Below are positions 8,939 through 16,725 of a stretch of DNA of 64,000 nucleotides, in pieces. The stretch spans positions 1 to 64,000 of the forward strand of contig NZ_CAKVGN010000002.1 in NCBI RefSeq assembly GCF_934747485.1. Reading direction: 5' to 3'. Source of the stretch: an uncultured Brachyspira sp. (GTDB taxonomy: Bacteria > Spirochaetota > Brachyspiria > Brachyspirales > Brachyspiraceae). The notes under the pieces are model-generated. The model saw only the letters and a program-made list of their open reading frames with translations, ran no database searches and was not told the DNA's origin. Within the stretch, counting starts at the first letter, position 1; each line of letters starts with the position of its first letter. Both the position numbers and the translations under genes were made by a program.

Positions 8939-10486
8939 ATGATGAAAAATACATACCCTATCACATATATATTATACATTACTACAAGTTTTGTTTTAGG
9001 AATATCTATAGCATTAAAAATTAAAAGTAATTCTTTTTTTAATATATCGTTAATAATATCTTTCATTCTAATAGTAATCTCAATAATACTTGCTATATAT
9101 AATAAAAATAGCTTTTTTATTTTAATAATTTCAGTATTTTTTTTGGGATATAGTTATACAATTTATAGATATTACTATATATTTTCATCACCATTAAAAG
9201 AATTTGACAAAGAAATTAAAGCATATAGCTGTAAAATAGTAGATTATGATGGAGTAGTTAATTTAAGAGATAGGTATATTGCATACGTTGATATGGTTTA
9301 TGATGGAGAGAATTGGCATAATTATGCTGGAAAAATTAGACTATATCATAACTCAGCAAAGCCAATATATATAAATGATACTATTACAGTATATGCTAAA
9401 ATTAATCTGTATAAAAATATACTAACTAACAACACCAACATAGTAAAAGCATTGGAAAATCAAATGCTCTATGGTGTAAGCAGTATTTACCCTTATATTA
9501 ATTTTACTGTGCAAAAAGAAGGTTTTTCAATATTTAATTTTTTAAATAAGATTGGGCTATATTTTAGAAATACAATAAAAAAATCTTTAGGTGAATATAT
9601 AGAGCCAATAAGCTATTCTGTAGCTCAATGCATCATTACAGGAGATAAGCATATTATACCAGCAGACATTAATCAATACTTTATAAACTCTGGAATATCT
9701 CATATATTATCAATATCAGGTCTTCATATATCTATGATACTTTTTATATTATTTTCAGCATTATCTTTTTTACCAATAAACTTTTATAATAAAATATTTA
9801 TCTCTACAATCATCACCATAATAATATATCCTACTGTAAGTATATTCTCTGTTTCAATAGTGCGTTCAAGTATAATGGCTTTTTGCATATTAATATCATA
9901 TTATTTTGACAGAAACAGAAATAATGTAAACGCCTTATTTTTAGCAGCATTAATAATATTACTCATAGAACCAAACTCCATAAGAGAAATAAGTTTTCAA
10001 TTTTCATTTTTAGCGACATTAGGAATAATATTATACTACCCTATTTACAGTTTCTTTATAATAGAAAAAATTAAAAACTTAAAAACAAATGCTTTTTTTA
10101 AAAATATGCTTATAACTTTATTAGGATTTTTTATAATTAATATAATATCTCTTATCTCTATACTTCCATTAAATATATATCATTTCAAAGTTTTAAATCT
10201 CAACTCTATAATAGCAAATATATTCGCTGTACCATTATCTTTTATTATACTATCATCATCATTAATAACTATATTCACATATCAAATATTTCATACTATA
10301 TCAATATACCCAGCAAAAACAACAGAGTTTACTGCAAATGCTTTAATAGAGTTATCTAAGAAAATTTCTGATTTTCAGTATTTAAGATTTAATTTTGAAT
10401 TAAATATGTATATAGCAATATTTATAACATTTATAATTATGCTGATAGGATTGTTATTAAATGTAAAAATAAATAGAAGAATATAA
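8939..10486 (+). CDS. ComEC/Rec2-family membrane protein without a metallo-beta-lactamase domain
   Basis: A 515-residue protein of the ComEC family, whose full members move single-stranded DNA across the inner membrane during transformation. Two N-terminal helices (about 10-30 and 36-75) precede the DUF4131-like external domain (about 80-190). Then comes the Competence domain with the signature GISHILSISGLHISMI (near 247-262) and several membrane helices to the C-terminus. Full ComEC proteins are 700-800 residues and end in a metallo-beta-lactamase-like domain; that domain is absent here, the gene ends in INRRI, and a terminator follows at once, so the shortness is not a frameshift visible in this window. 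No other competence genes are near. Confidence 0.88.
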   Translation: MMKNTYPITYILYITTSFVLGISIALKIKSNSFFNISLIISFILIVISIILAIYNKNSFFILIISVFFLGYSYTIYRYYYIFSSPLKEFDKEIKAYSCKIVDYDGVVNLRDRYIAYVDMVYDGENWHNYAGKIRLYHNSAKPIYINDTITVYAKINLYKNILTNNTNIVKALENQMLYGVSSIYPYINFTVQKEGFSIFNFLNKIGLYFRNTIKKSLGEYIEPISYSVAQCIITGDKHIIPADINQYFINSGISHILSISGLHISMILFILFSALSFLPINFYNKIFISTIITIIIYPTVSIFSVSIVRSSIMAFCILISYYFDRNRNNVNALFLAALIILLIEPNSIREISFQFSFLATLGIILYYPIYSFFIIEKIKNLKTNAFFKNMLITLLGFFIINIISLISILPLNIYHFKVLNLNSIIANIFAVPLSFIILSSSLITIFTYQIFHTISIYPAKTTEFTANALIELSKKISDFQYLRFNFELNMYIAIFITFIIMLIGLLLNVKINRRI

Positions 10487-10489
10487 AAA

Positions 10490-10515
10490 AAGTGTATTCA
10501 GTTATGAATACACTT
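10490..10515. terminator. Bidirectional hairpin terminator
   Basis: AAGTGTATTCA (10490-10500), loop GTTA, TGAATACACTT (10505-10515): an 11-bp perfect stem just after the comEC stop codon. An A-run on the left serves the minus-strand gene at 10546-10902. Confidence 0.85.
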
Positions 10516-10545
10516 CCTAATACAATTTTTCACCTATTTTTAAGA

Positions 10546-10902
10546 TTATTTTGCTGGAGTTAATTTAGTTAAAGCATCTTCAACAAGAGCTGTCCAAGTA
10601 GCACCAGTAACACCATCAACATAAACGTCATTAGCAGCAATCATTTTGTCATAAGCTGCTTTAGCTCTAGCAGGACCGCTTGAATGAACACATTTAGTCA
10701 TCACAACTTTAGTTAATTTACCACCTGCAACAGTTACTTTAGCTTGGTAGTCTCCTTGTTTTGTTTTGTAAGTAGCTTTGTAATTGCCTAAATAAGTACC
10801 ATCAGGTATCTTAGCTAAATCAATTTTAGCTTGAGCAAAAGCTATCATACCAAATAACAATGCAATTGAACCTACAAATGCAATCAATTTATCAGACTTC
10901 AT
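10546..10902 (-). CDS. Exported FMN-binding-domain protein
   Basis: A 118-residue protein with a signal peptide or anchor (about residues 5-25, ending AFAQA). A single FMN-binding domain of the RnfG/NqrC/PceA type follows: IPDGTYLGNY, then the strand pair QAKVTVAGGKLTKVVM, and at the end VDGVTGATWTALVEDAL. The T-G-A-T-x-T motif is where ApbE-type enzymes attach FMN through a phosphoester to the last Thr. It is therefore probably a small periplasmic flavoprotein electron carrier. The gene stands alone; no Rnf, Nqr or ApbE gene is adjacent. G+C and codon use look somewhat higher than in neighbours, as expected for a highly expressed gene. Confidence 0.85.
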   Translation of the reverse strand: MKSDKLIAFVGSIALLFGMIAFAQAKIDLAKIPDGTYLGNYKATYKTKQGDYQAKVTVAGGKLTKVVMTKCVHSSGPARAKAAYDKMIAANDVYVDGVTGATWTALVEDALTKLTPAK

Positions 10903-10986
10903 AATTTTCTCCTAATATATATTTTTATTATTATAAATAAACTCATCTTTAATTTAAAGGTAAAATAAAAACAAAAAAAATTTACA

Positions 10987-11382
10987 TTATTTTGTTATTT
11001 TCTTACCTTTTCTTAAACTATATAACAAATTATCATATTCTATAGAAGCTACTATATTATAATATCTATTATCAACATAATTTGCATATTCTACTTTTAC
11101 ATTATTAGATATAAAACTCTTCAAATCATCATAATATTTATAATCTTCCGGCAATTCTTTTGAAAAAGCATTTTCAATTTTTACCATAGAAAGAGATAAA
11201 GCAGCGTTATAAGCACTATTTTTGTTTTCTTCTAATGTGCTATTATTATAACTATTTGGATAACCTATTGAGTTAATACTAAATTTATTTTCATTAATCC
11301 AACCATTATTAAGAGTTTTAGAATTGGTATTTATAGAGCTGCAAGAATAAATAAAAAGCAATATTATAATAAAATATCTCAT
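10987..11382 (-). CDS. Small lipoprotein of unknown function
   Basis: A 131-residue predicted lipoprotein. The signal peptide MRYFIIILLFIYSC ends in the lipobox IYSC (Cys14), followed by a Ser/Asn-rich linker. The mature part contains a helix with repeated Asn and Ala (ENKNSAYNAALSLSMVKIE) and then a beta segment YYNIVASIEYDNLLYSL, an arrangement reminiscent of LPP20-type lipoproteins; that resemblance is weak. It lies 84 bp downstream of nothing obvious and 140 bp from the divergent gene at 11523. No partner can be named. Confidence 0.75.
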   Translation of the reverse strand: MRYFIIILLFIYSCSSINTNSKTLNNGWINENKFSINSIGYPNSYNNSTLEENKNSAYNAALSLSMVKIENAFSKELPEDYKYYDDLKSFISNNVKVEYANYVDNRYYNIVASIEYDNLLYSLRKGKKITK

Positions 11383-11522
11383 AATAACCTCAAATTTTTT
11401 ATATAAAAATAATCGTAAAAATTTAGTTTTTTTTGATAAGATAATTTTGTATATTATTAATTTTAGTTTATAATATTACCGAGTATATAAATAATTTTCT
11501 TTTTAAAGAATGGGATTTTACT

Positions 11523-13088
11523 ATGAAAAAATACATACCTATTTATTTTTTGTTAATAAGCAATTTACTATTTTCTCAAATATACACATTACAAAACAAT
11601 GAAACACTCAAAAATGCTCATATACTGAATGATACAAACTATGCTATTGTTGTAGAGAAGAATAACGCTAATAATAAAACATATGATATACTTTATAAAA
11701 ACAGCAGATTAGAAGGATATAAAGATTCCGGCATAATAAAAGTTTTACCAAATGGAACATTGGTTGCTACTATGCTTAAACCTTCTATTGGTAAAGATAT
11801 GTGGGTTGTTATATACGGCAATAAAGAGCAGGAATTCGACTCTATAGAAGCATCTGCCTTTGCTGGAAACAATTCTATAATATTTGCAAGACTTATGGAT
11901 TATGGAGTTGCTGTTATTAACGGAGAAGCAACAACTCAATATTCTGAATTATATGAATATGTTATAAACAACAATAATTATGCTTTTTCTTATTCTAGAG
12001 ATGGAGAATATTTTGTTAATATCAACGGTGAAGAAAAAGCTGTTTCAGGCAAAGCAGAAAAAATGAAATATGCTAATGACGGAAGAACTTTAATATATGT
12101 TGTAAATAGTGAAGGAAGTGCTGTTATATATAATGGAAATAATGATACAGAGAGTTTTATATCTGTTGATGATTTAGCTTCATACAACTTACAAAATCAG
12201 GCCTTTGCTGTTAAATTAATGCCTCAAATAGACACTAATTTAACAACAAATGATAATATGATGTCTACAAACATTAACACAAATGACACTATTCTTACAA
12301 ATATATCTACTGTTACAAATTATAATTTATCTAATATAAGTGTTTATACAAATGAAGAAGGAATAACTGTTAAAGGACAATCAAACACTATAGCATTAAT
12401 GATGGTTACAAATGTAATTACAAATATAGCAGAAAACATATTAGATTTTGGAGAGAGCAATAATAATATCATCACAAATGAATTTATAAACACAAGTATA
12501 TTAATTAACAATAGAAACATAGGCGAGTTTAATTTAATTACAAATATGAGTTTTTCTCCAGACGGTCAAAGTTTAATATTTATTAATATAGATACAAACA
12601 ATATGATGCAGCTATATGTTAGAGGAAATATGATAGGAAGCTATGATAATATATATACTTATCAATATTCTAAAGACTCAAAAAACTTTGCATACGGAGT
12701 AAGCAGTAATAATATATCTTTTATAATTCTTAATAACAAAAAAATTAACGAAGAATACAATAAAATAAATAATATATACTTCTCTGACAATAATGAATTA
12801 GTATACAATGCTTCAAAAAATGACAGAGAATATATTATATCCGATAATTTTGAAAGCCCTTCATATAACTTTGTCACTTCATTTAAGTTTTATGGAGATT
12901 CTTTTGCTTTTACAGCTGACAGACTTGGAAGGAAGTATTATTTTATATGGAATAAAGAAACAGCTACAAGAAAAGAGTTAGGCGGCTATGATTACATATC
13001 AGAAATAGATGCATATAGCAGCGAAGCAATATCAATAGCCTCAGACGGCAAGAATGTATTTATAATAAAGAACGGTTTTATATACTGA
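11523..13088 (+). CDS. Exported protein, probably a beta-propeller
   Basis: A 521-residue protein with a signal peptide (MKKYIPIYFLLISNLLFSQ). The chain is mostly beta, with recurring blade-like phrases such as SYSRDGEYFVNINGE, MKYANDGRTLIYVVN, SFSPDGQSLIFIN and YSKDSKNFAYGVS. These resemble TolB/WD40-like PD40 repeats, so a periplasmic propeller is likely. An Asn/Thr-rich stretch (about residues 235-335) interrupts the blades. No catalytic motif is seen. The gene is divergent from the lipoprotein gene (140-bp gap) and ends just before family I repeat copy B. Function unknown. Confidence 0.7.
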   Translation: MKKYIPIYFLLISNLLFSQIYTLQNNETLKNAHILNDTNYAIVVEKNNANNKTYDILYKNSRLEGYKDSGIIKVLPNGTLVATMLKPSIGKDMWVVIYGNKEQEFDSIEASAFAGNNSIIFARLMDYGVAVINGEATTQYSELYEYVINNNNYAFSYSRDGEYFVNINGEEKAVSGKAEKMKYANDGRTLIYVVNSEGSAVIYNGNNDTESFISVDDLASYNLQNQAFAVKLMPQIDTNLTTNDNMMSTNINTNDTILTNISTVTNYNLSNISVYTNEEGITVKGQSNTIALMMVTNVITNIAENILDFGESNNNIITNEFINTSILINNRNIGEFNLITNMSFSPDGQSLIFINIDTNNMMQLYVRGNMIGSYDNIYTYQYSKDSKNFAYGVSSNNISFIILNNKKINEEYNKINNIYFSDNNELVYNASKNDREYIISDNFESPSYNFVTSFKFYGDSFAFTADRLGRKYYFIWNKETATRKELGGYDYISEIDAYSSEAISIASDGKNVFIIKNGFIY

Positions 13089-13124
13089 AATAAATATATT
13101 TTGTAGTAGATTTTTTATTTTATT

Positions 13125-13333
13125 CAACTTTTTCCCGCCTTCGCACCACAGGCACTTCCTACGGTCGCTGTGCGGGCTTCGCCAAAGTTGCAAAAAGTGC
13201 AAATTTAATATCTTTATATAAAGGAAATATATAGATAATACCATATATTTTTAGCTATATTTTATAAAAATGCAGTTCTTTTGCTTCTTTTATACCAATA
13301 AAAGAAGTGGGGGTGCGGGGGCTAGTCCCCGCA
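13125..13333 (+). repeat. Family I intergenic hairpin repeat, copy B
   Basis: The most elaborate copy, filling the gap between two convergent genes. Module 1 has outer stem CAACTTT (13125-13131)/AAAGTTG (13184-13190) with a G+C-rich inner hairpin inserted in its loop, then CAAAAAGTGCAAAT. Module 2 is a perfect 10-bp stem CTTCTTTTAT/ATAAAAGAAG with loop ACCA (13284-13307), then the second hairpin TGCGGGG/CCCCGCA (13314-13333). Confidence 0.85.
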
Positions 13334-13354
13334 AATAAATAAAATGCAATCATT

Positions 13355-14347
13355 TCACTTTATTTTAGCAATAAAATCTTTTAAGTCTTTTGGTATTTTT
13401 GCCTTTACTTTTATACGCTCATTGGTGATTGGATGATTAAACTCTAACATATAAGAATGAAGTGCCTGCCTATAAAAAAATCCTTCTGGTATTATGCTTT
13501 TTTCTATAAAAGAATTAAAAACTTTAGGTCCATACTTACCATATATTTTATCTCCAACCATATAAAGATTTTTTGAATGAAGATGCACCCTTATTTGATG
13601 CATTCTTCCTGTGTAGAGCCTTATTTTTAGTATGGCATAATCACCTATTTTTTTTACAGTTTTAAACTTTGTCTTTGAATATTTTGAATCTTCAACATTC
13701 TCTTTATGAAGTATTTGATATCTTCTGTAAAGTTTATCTCCCACCTCTTGCATATATCCTTCAACAGTAAAAGAGTCTTCTATATCTTTAGCATTCTCCA
13801 CTATTGCAATATAAGTTTTTTTTATATTATTATTTTTGTTTGCAAGCATAGCACAAAACTTTGAAGCCACCAAAGAACCGCGAGAAAGTATTACGCACCC
13901 GCTTGTTTCTCTGTCTATTCGGTTAATCATATTTAAATGACAGCCCAATCTCTCTTGCATAATAGTGTGTAAAGTATTGTAATAATATTTCCCAGAAGGA
14001 ATCACAGGTAAATTAGCAGGCTTATTTACTATAATTAAATCCCCATCATCATAAACTATTTCTATATCCTTGTTTACTTCAGGCTCTTTCATATCTTTAA
14101 AATAGTATGATATCTCATCACCTTTAGAAACATTTCTGGTATATTTTATCTTTTCCCCATTTACTAATACAAGCCCTTCACCTATTAAATCCTGCCACTT
14201 GTTCCTCGAATAATAAGAAAATCTATTTCCCATATATTTATCTAATCGCATAGATTCAATATCTTCTTCAATACGGCACTTCCTTATAACAGCACCTTCA
14301 TATAATTCTTTATTAGTAGAATTGAGTTTATTTTTAGCTTTTTTCAT
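13355..14347 (-). CDS. RluA-family pseudouridine synthase
   Basis: A 330-residue enzyme that converts uridines in rRNA or tRNA to pseudouridine. An N-terminal S4-like RNA-binding region (about 30-80: MRLDKYMGNRF, GLVLVNGEKIKYTRNVSKGD) precedes the catalytic domain. The catalytic motif is NRIDRETSG (catalytic Asp in RIDRETSG, near residue 144). The later LYTGRMHQIRVHL motif is typical of RluA, RluC and RluD enzymes. Which RNA site it modifies cannot be told. It lies 23 bp downstream of dcd on the same strand, so the two are probably co-transcribed. Confidence 0.92.
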   Translation of the reverse strand: MKKAKNKLNSTNKELYEGAVIRKCRIEEDIESMRLDKYMGNRFSYYSRNKWQDLIGEGLVLVNGEKIKYTRNVSKGDEISYYFKDMKEPEVNKDIEIVYDDGDLIIVNKPANLPVIPSGKYYYNTLHTIMQERLGCHLNMINRIDRETSGCVILSRGSLVASKFCAMLANKNNNIKKTYIAIVENAKDIEDSFTVEGYMQEVGDKLYRRYQILHKENVEDSKYSKTKFKTVKKIGDYAILKIRLYTGRMHQIRVHLHSKNLYMVGDKIYGKYGPKVFNSFIEKSIIPEGFFYRQALHSYMLEFNHPITNERIKVKAKIPKDLKDFIAKIK

Positions 14348-14370
14348 ACTTTGAATTAATTTCTAAATAA

Positions 14371-14889
14371 TTATTTGAAATCTTTATAAAGCATACTCGG
14401 CTGAACATCATTGTTATTCTGATATTTACTGCTCTCATACTCTTCATATTCGCCGTCTATGGTGTGATAATAAAGTTGAGCAATTTCCACTTCTGGGTAT
14501 ATTATTATAGGTTTAATGCAAAATATTTCTAATGTCCAATATCCCGCAAAACCAACATCTCCAAACCCAGCAGTAATATGTATAAATATTCCAAGTCTTC
14601 CTATAGATGACCTACCTTCTATCATAGGCACATATTTTTTTGTTTTGGTATATTCTAAAGTTCTTCCCAAATAAAGCTGATTAGGCTCTAACTGATATCC
14701 TGTTTCAGGTATAATTATTTCTTTAGTTTCATTGGGCTTTTTCATATCAAGCACATTGTCTTTATATACTAAAAGCTTATTATGAAGCTTTACATTATAA
14801 CTATTTGAGTTTAATTGTTTTCTATTGAAAGGCTCTATTATAATATTTTTATTTAAATTCTTTTCTATTTCAAGTCCAGACAAAATCAT
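14371..14889 (-). CDS. dcd: dCTP deaminase
   Basis: A 172-residue protein of the dCTP deaminase / dUTPase fold, which makes dUTP from dCTP for dTMP synthesis. The key block EGRSSIGRLGIFIHITAGFG (residues 91-110), then DVGFAGYWTLE, carries the conserved Arg/Ser substrate contacts and the catalytic Glu121. The C-terminal region (residues 155-172) is the flexible lid that closes over the nucleotide. Length fits the monofunctional enzyme; whether it also has dUTPase activity, as some homologues do, cannot be settled by eye. It starts MILSG with no close upstream gene on its strand and leads into the RluA-type gene. Confidence 0.88.
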   Translation of the reverse strand: MILSGLEIEKNLNKNIIIEPFNRKQLNSNSYNVKLHNKLLVYKDNVLDMKKPNETKEIIIPETGYQLEPNQLYLGRTLEYTKTKKYVPMIEGRSSIGRLGIFIHITAGFGDVGFAGYWTLEIFCIKPIIIYPEVEIAQLYYHTIDGEYEEYESSKYQNNNDVQPSMLYKDFK

Positions 14890-14987
14890 TTTATTTGTAC
14901 CTTAATTTTTTATATTTATTTTCTTTATTTTTCGGTATTATTATTGTATAATTTATGATTATAAAACTATATTATGAGGTATTAAAA

Positions 14988-16319
14988 ATGCTATCTATAA
15001 ATTATAAAAATGTATTAAGTTTTTTGCAAGAGCATGAATTAGAATATTTAGCAGACTCAGCAAATTATGCTAATGAACTTTTAGAAAATAAAAAAGGTGC
15101 CGGCAATGATTTTTTGGGTTGGGTTAATCTTCCAACTGAAGCTATGAAGATGGTAAAAGATATTGAAACTTTAGCAGCAGAAATAAGAGAGAATGCTGAA
15201 GTATTGGTATCTGTTGGTATTGGAGGTTCATACCTTGGAGGAAAAGCAGTTATAGAATCTTTTCTAAACCCTTTTGCTCAAGCTAAAAAAGGCAATACTC
15301 AAGTTGTATATGCTGGTCATAATATGAACGGTGAGTATTTCAAACATTTATTGGATTATTTAAAAGATAAAGATTTTTATATTAATGTTATATCAAAAAG
15401 CGGAACCACAACAGAACCTGCTATAGCTTTCAGAGTATTAAAAGAATATGCTGAGAAAAAGTACGGTAAAGAAGAAGCTGCAAAAAGAATAATAGCTACT
15501 ACAGATAAGGCAAAAGGGGCATTAAAAACATTATCTACAGAAAATAAATACAGAACTTTTGTAATACCTGATGATGTTGGAGGAAGATATTCTGTGCTTA
15601 CTCCTGTTGGTCTCATACCTATAGCAGCTGCAGGAATAGATATTAAAGAGTTTATAAAAGGTTTTGACTCTATGGCTAAGGCTACAAAAAAAGCAGATTA
15701 CAAACAAAATCCTTCTATGCTTTATGCTATGCTAAGAAATGCACTTTACAGTAAAGGTTTTAATACAGAGATAATGGTAAACTATATTCCAAGAATGCAT
15801 TATATATCTGAATGGTGGAAACAATTATACGGAGAAAGTGAAGGTAAAGACAAAAAAGGAATATTCCCAGCTTCTGTGGATTTCTCTACTGATTTACACT
15901 CTTTAGGTCAATTTATACAAGACGGAAGAAGAGGATTATTTGAAACTGTTATAAGAGTAAATGAAGAAGAAATAGATTTAAAAATAAAAAAAGAAGAATC
16001 TGATTTGGACGGACTTAACTATTTAAAAGGAAAATCTCTTCATCAAATAAATAAATCTGCATTAGAGGCTACTGTTTTAGCACATGTTGATGGCGGAGTT
16101 CCTAATATTATAATAGACATAGACAAAATTACTCCATTTACTATTGGGGAACTTATGTATTTCTTTGAGAAAGCTTGCGGTATATCCGGACATATTCTTG
16201 GAGTTAATCCGTTTGACCAACCGGGTGTTGAAGCTTACAAGAAAAACATGTTTGCTATGCTTGGTAAAAAAGGCTATGAGAAAATGGGCAGAGAATTAAA
16301 GGCAAGATTAAATAAATAA
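14988..16319 (+). CDS. pgi: Glucose-6-phosphate isomerase
   Basis: A 443-residue phosphoglucose isomerase interconverting glucose 6-phosphate and fructose 6-phosphate. Visible family blocks are VSVGIGGSYLGGKA, then SKSGTTTEPAIAFR (phosphate binding), then the catalytic-region GGRYSVLTPVG. Later come QLYGESEGK (catalytic Glu), the LHSLGQ segment and the terminal NPFDQPGVEAYKKNMF with the active-site Lys. An in-frame ATG at 14955 exists, but the ATG at 14988 has a TGAGG ribosome-binding site and gives the usual MLSINYKNVLSF start. A strong terminator follows. Confidence 0.95.
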   Translation: MLSINYKNVLSFLQEHELEYLADSANYANELLENKKGAGNDFLGWVNLPTEAMKMVKDIETLAAEIRENAEVLVSVGIGGSYLGGKAVIESFLNPFAQAKKGNTQVVYAGHNMNGEYFKHLLDYLKDKDFYINVISKSGTTTEPAIAFRVLKEYAEKKYGKEEAAKRIIATTDKAKGALKTLSTENKYRTFVIPDDVGGRYSVLTPVGLIPIAAAGIDIKEFIKGFDSMAKATKKADYKQNPSMLYAMLRNALYSKGFNTEIMVNYIPRMHYISEWWKQLYGESEGKDKKGIFPASVDFSTDLHSLGQFIQDGRRGLFETVIRVNEEEIDLKIKKEESDLDGLNYLKGKSLHQINKSALEATVLAHVDGGVPNIIIDIDKITPFTIGELMYFFEKACGISGHILGVNPFDQPGVEAYKKNMFAMLGKKGYEKMGRELKARLNK

Positions 16320-16343
16320 TCTGCTATTATAAAAATTATAAAA

Positions 16344-16378
16344 ATAAAGGGACACGGCAATTTGCAATGTCCCTTTAT
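16344..16378 (+). terminator. pgi terminator
   Basis: ATAAAGGGACA (16344-16354) pairs with TGTCCCTTTAT (16368-16378), followed by a T-rich tract, 24 bp after the pgi stop codon. Confidence 0.85.
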
Positions 16379-16414
16379 TATTTGCATATATTATTTACAT
16401 ATCGTATTTATTAA

Positions 16415-16655
16415 TAGACTTGTTTCAAAACTAAATTAATAAATAGTTATACTGTTTATTTTTTTAGTATTTTAAATTTATAATTGGGGCTTTGCCCCAA
16501 ACCCCAGTTCTTTTATTGGTATAAAAGAACCAAAAGAACTGCATTTTTATATACTAAAATAATTAATGATACAACATGTAAAACACAATTTTATAACTAA
16601 AATTATGTTGAAAATTACACAACTAATTTTTTCAAGTACTTTTGAAACAAGTCTA
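16415..16655. repeat. Family I repeat copy C inside a MITE-like element with terminal inverted repeats
   Basis: TAGACTTGTTTCAAAA (16415-16430) and its exact reverse complement TTTTGAAACAAGTCTA (16640-16655) bound a 241-bp unit with no ORF. If the outer TA is a target duplication, the inverted repeats are 14 bp, as in small Tc1/IS630-type elements. Inside, on the minus strand, is a family I module: GTTCTTTTAT/ATAAAAGAAC with loop (16507-16530), beside GGGGC/GCCCC (16486-16498). Confidence 0.75.
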
Positions 16656-16665
16656 ATATATAAAA

Positions 16666-16696
16666 AAGGCCGCATAAGAAATTCTTATACAGCCTT
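16666..16696 (-). terminator. oppA terminator
   Basis: AAGGC-GCATAAGAA pairs with TTCTTATA-GCCTT around a very short loop; on the minus strand it ends GCCTTTTTTA, 30 bp after the oppA-like stop codon. Confidence 0.75.
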
Positions 16697-16725
16697 GAGT
16701 ATTTTTTTAACTTAAATAGTTAATA

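Noticed and set aside
10487..10545. A lost metallo-beta-lactamase domain downstream of comEC
   Set aside because: A strong terminator and an opposite-strand gene follow directly, with no remnant of the domain.
14955..14987. ATG at 14955 as the pgi start
   Set aside because: The ATG at 14988 has the ribosome-binding site and the usual Pgi N-terminus.
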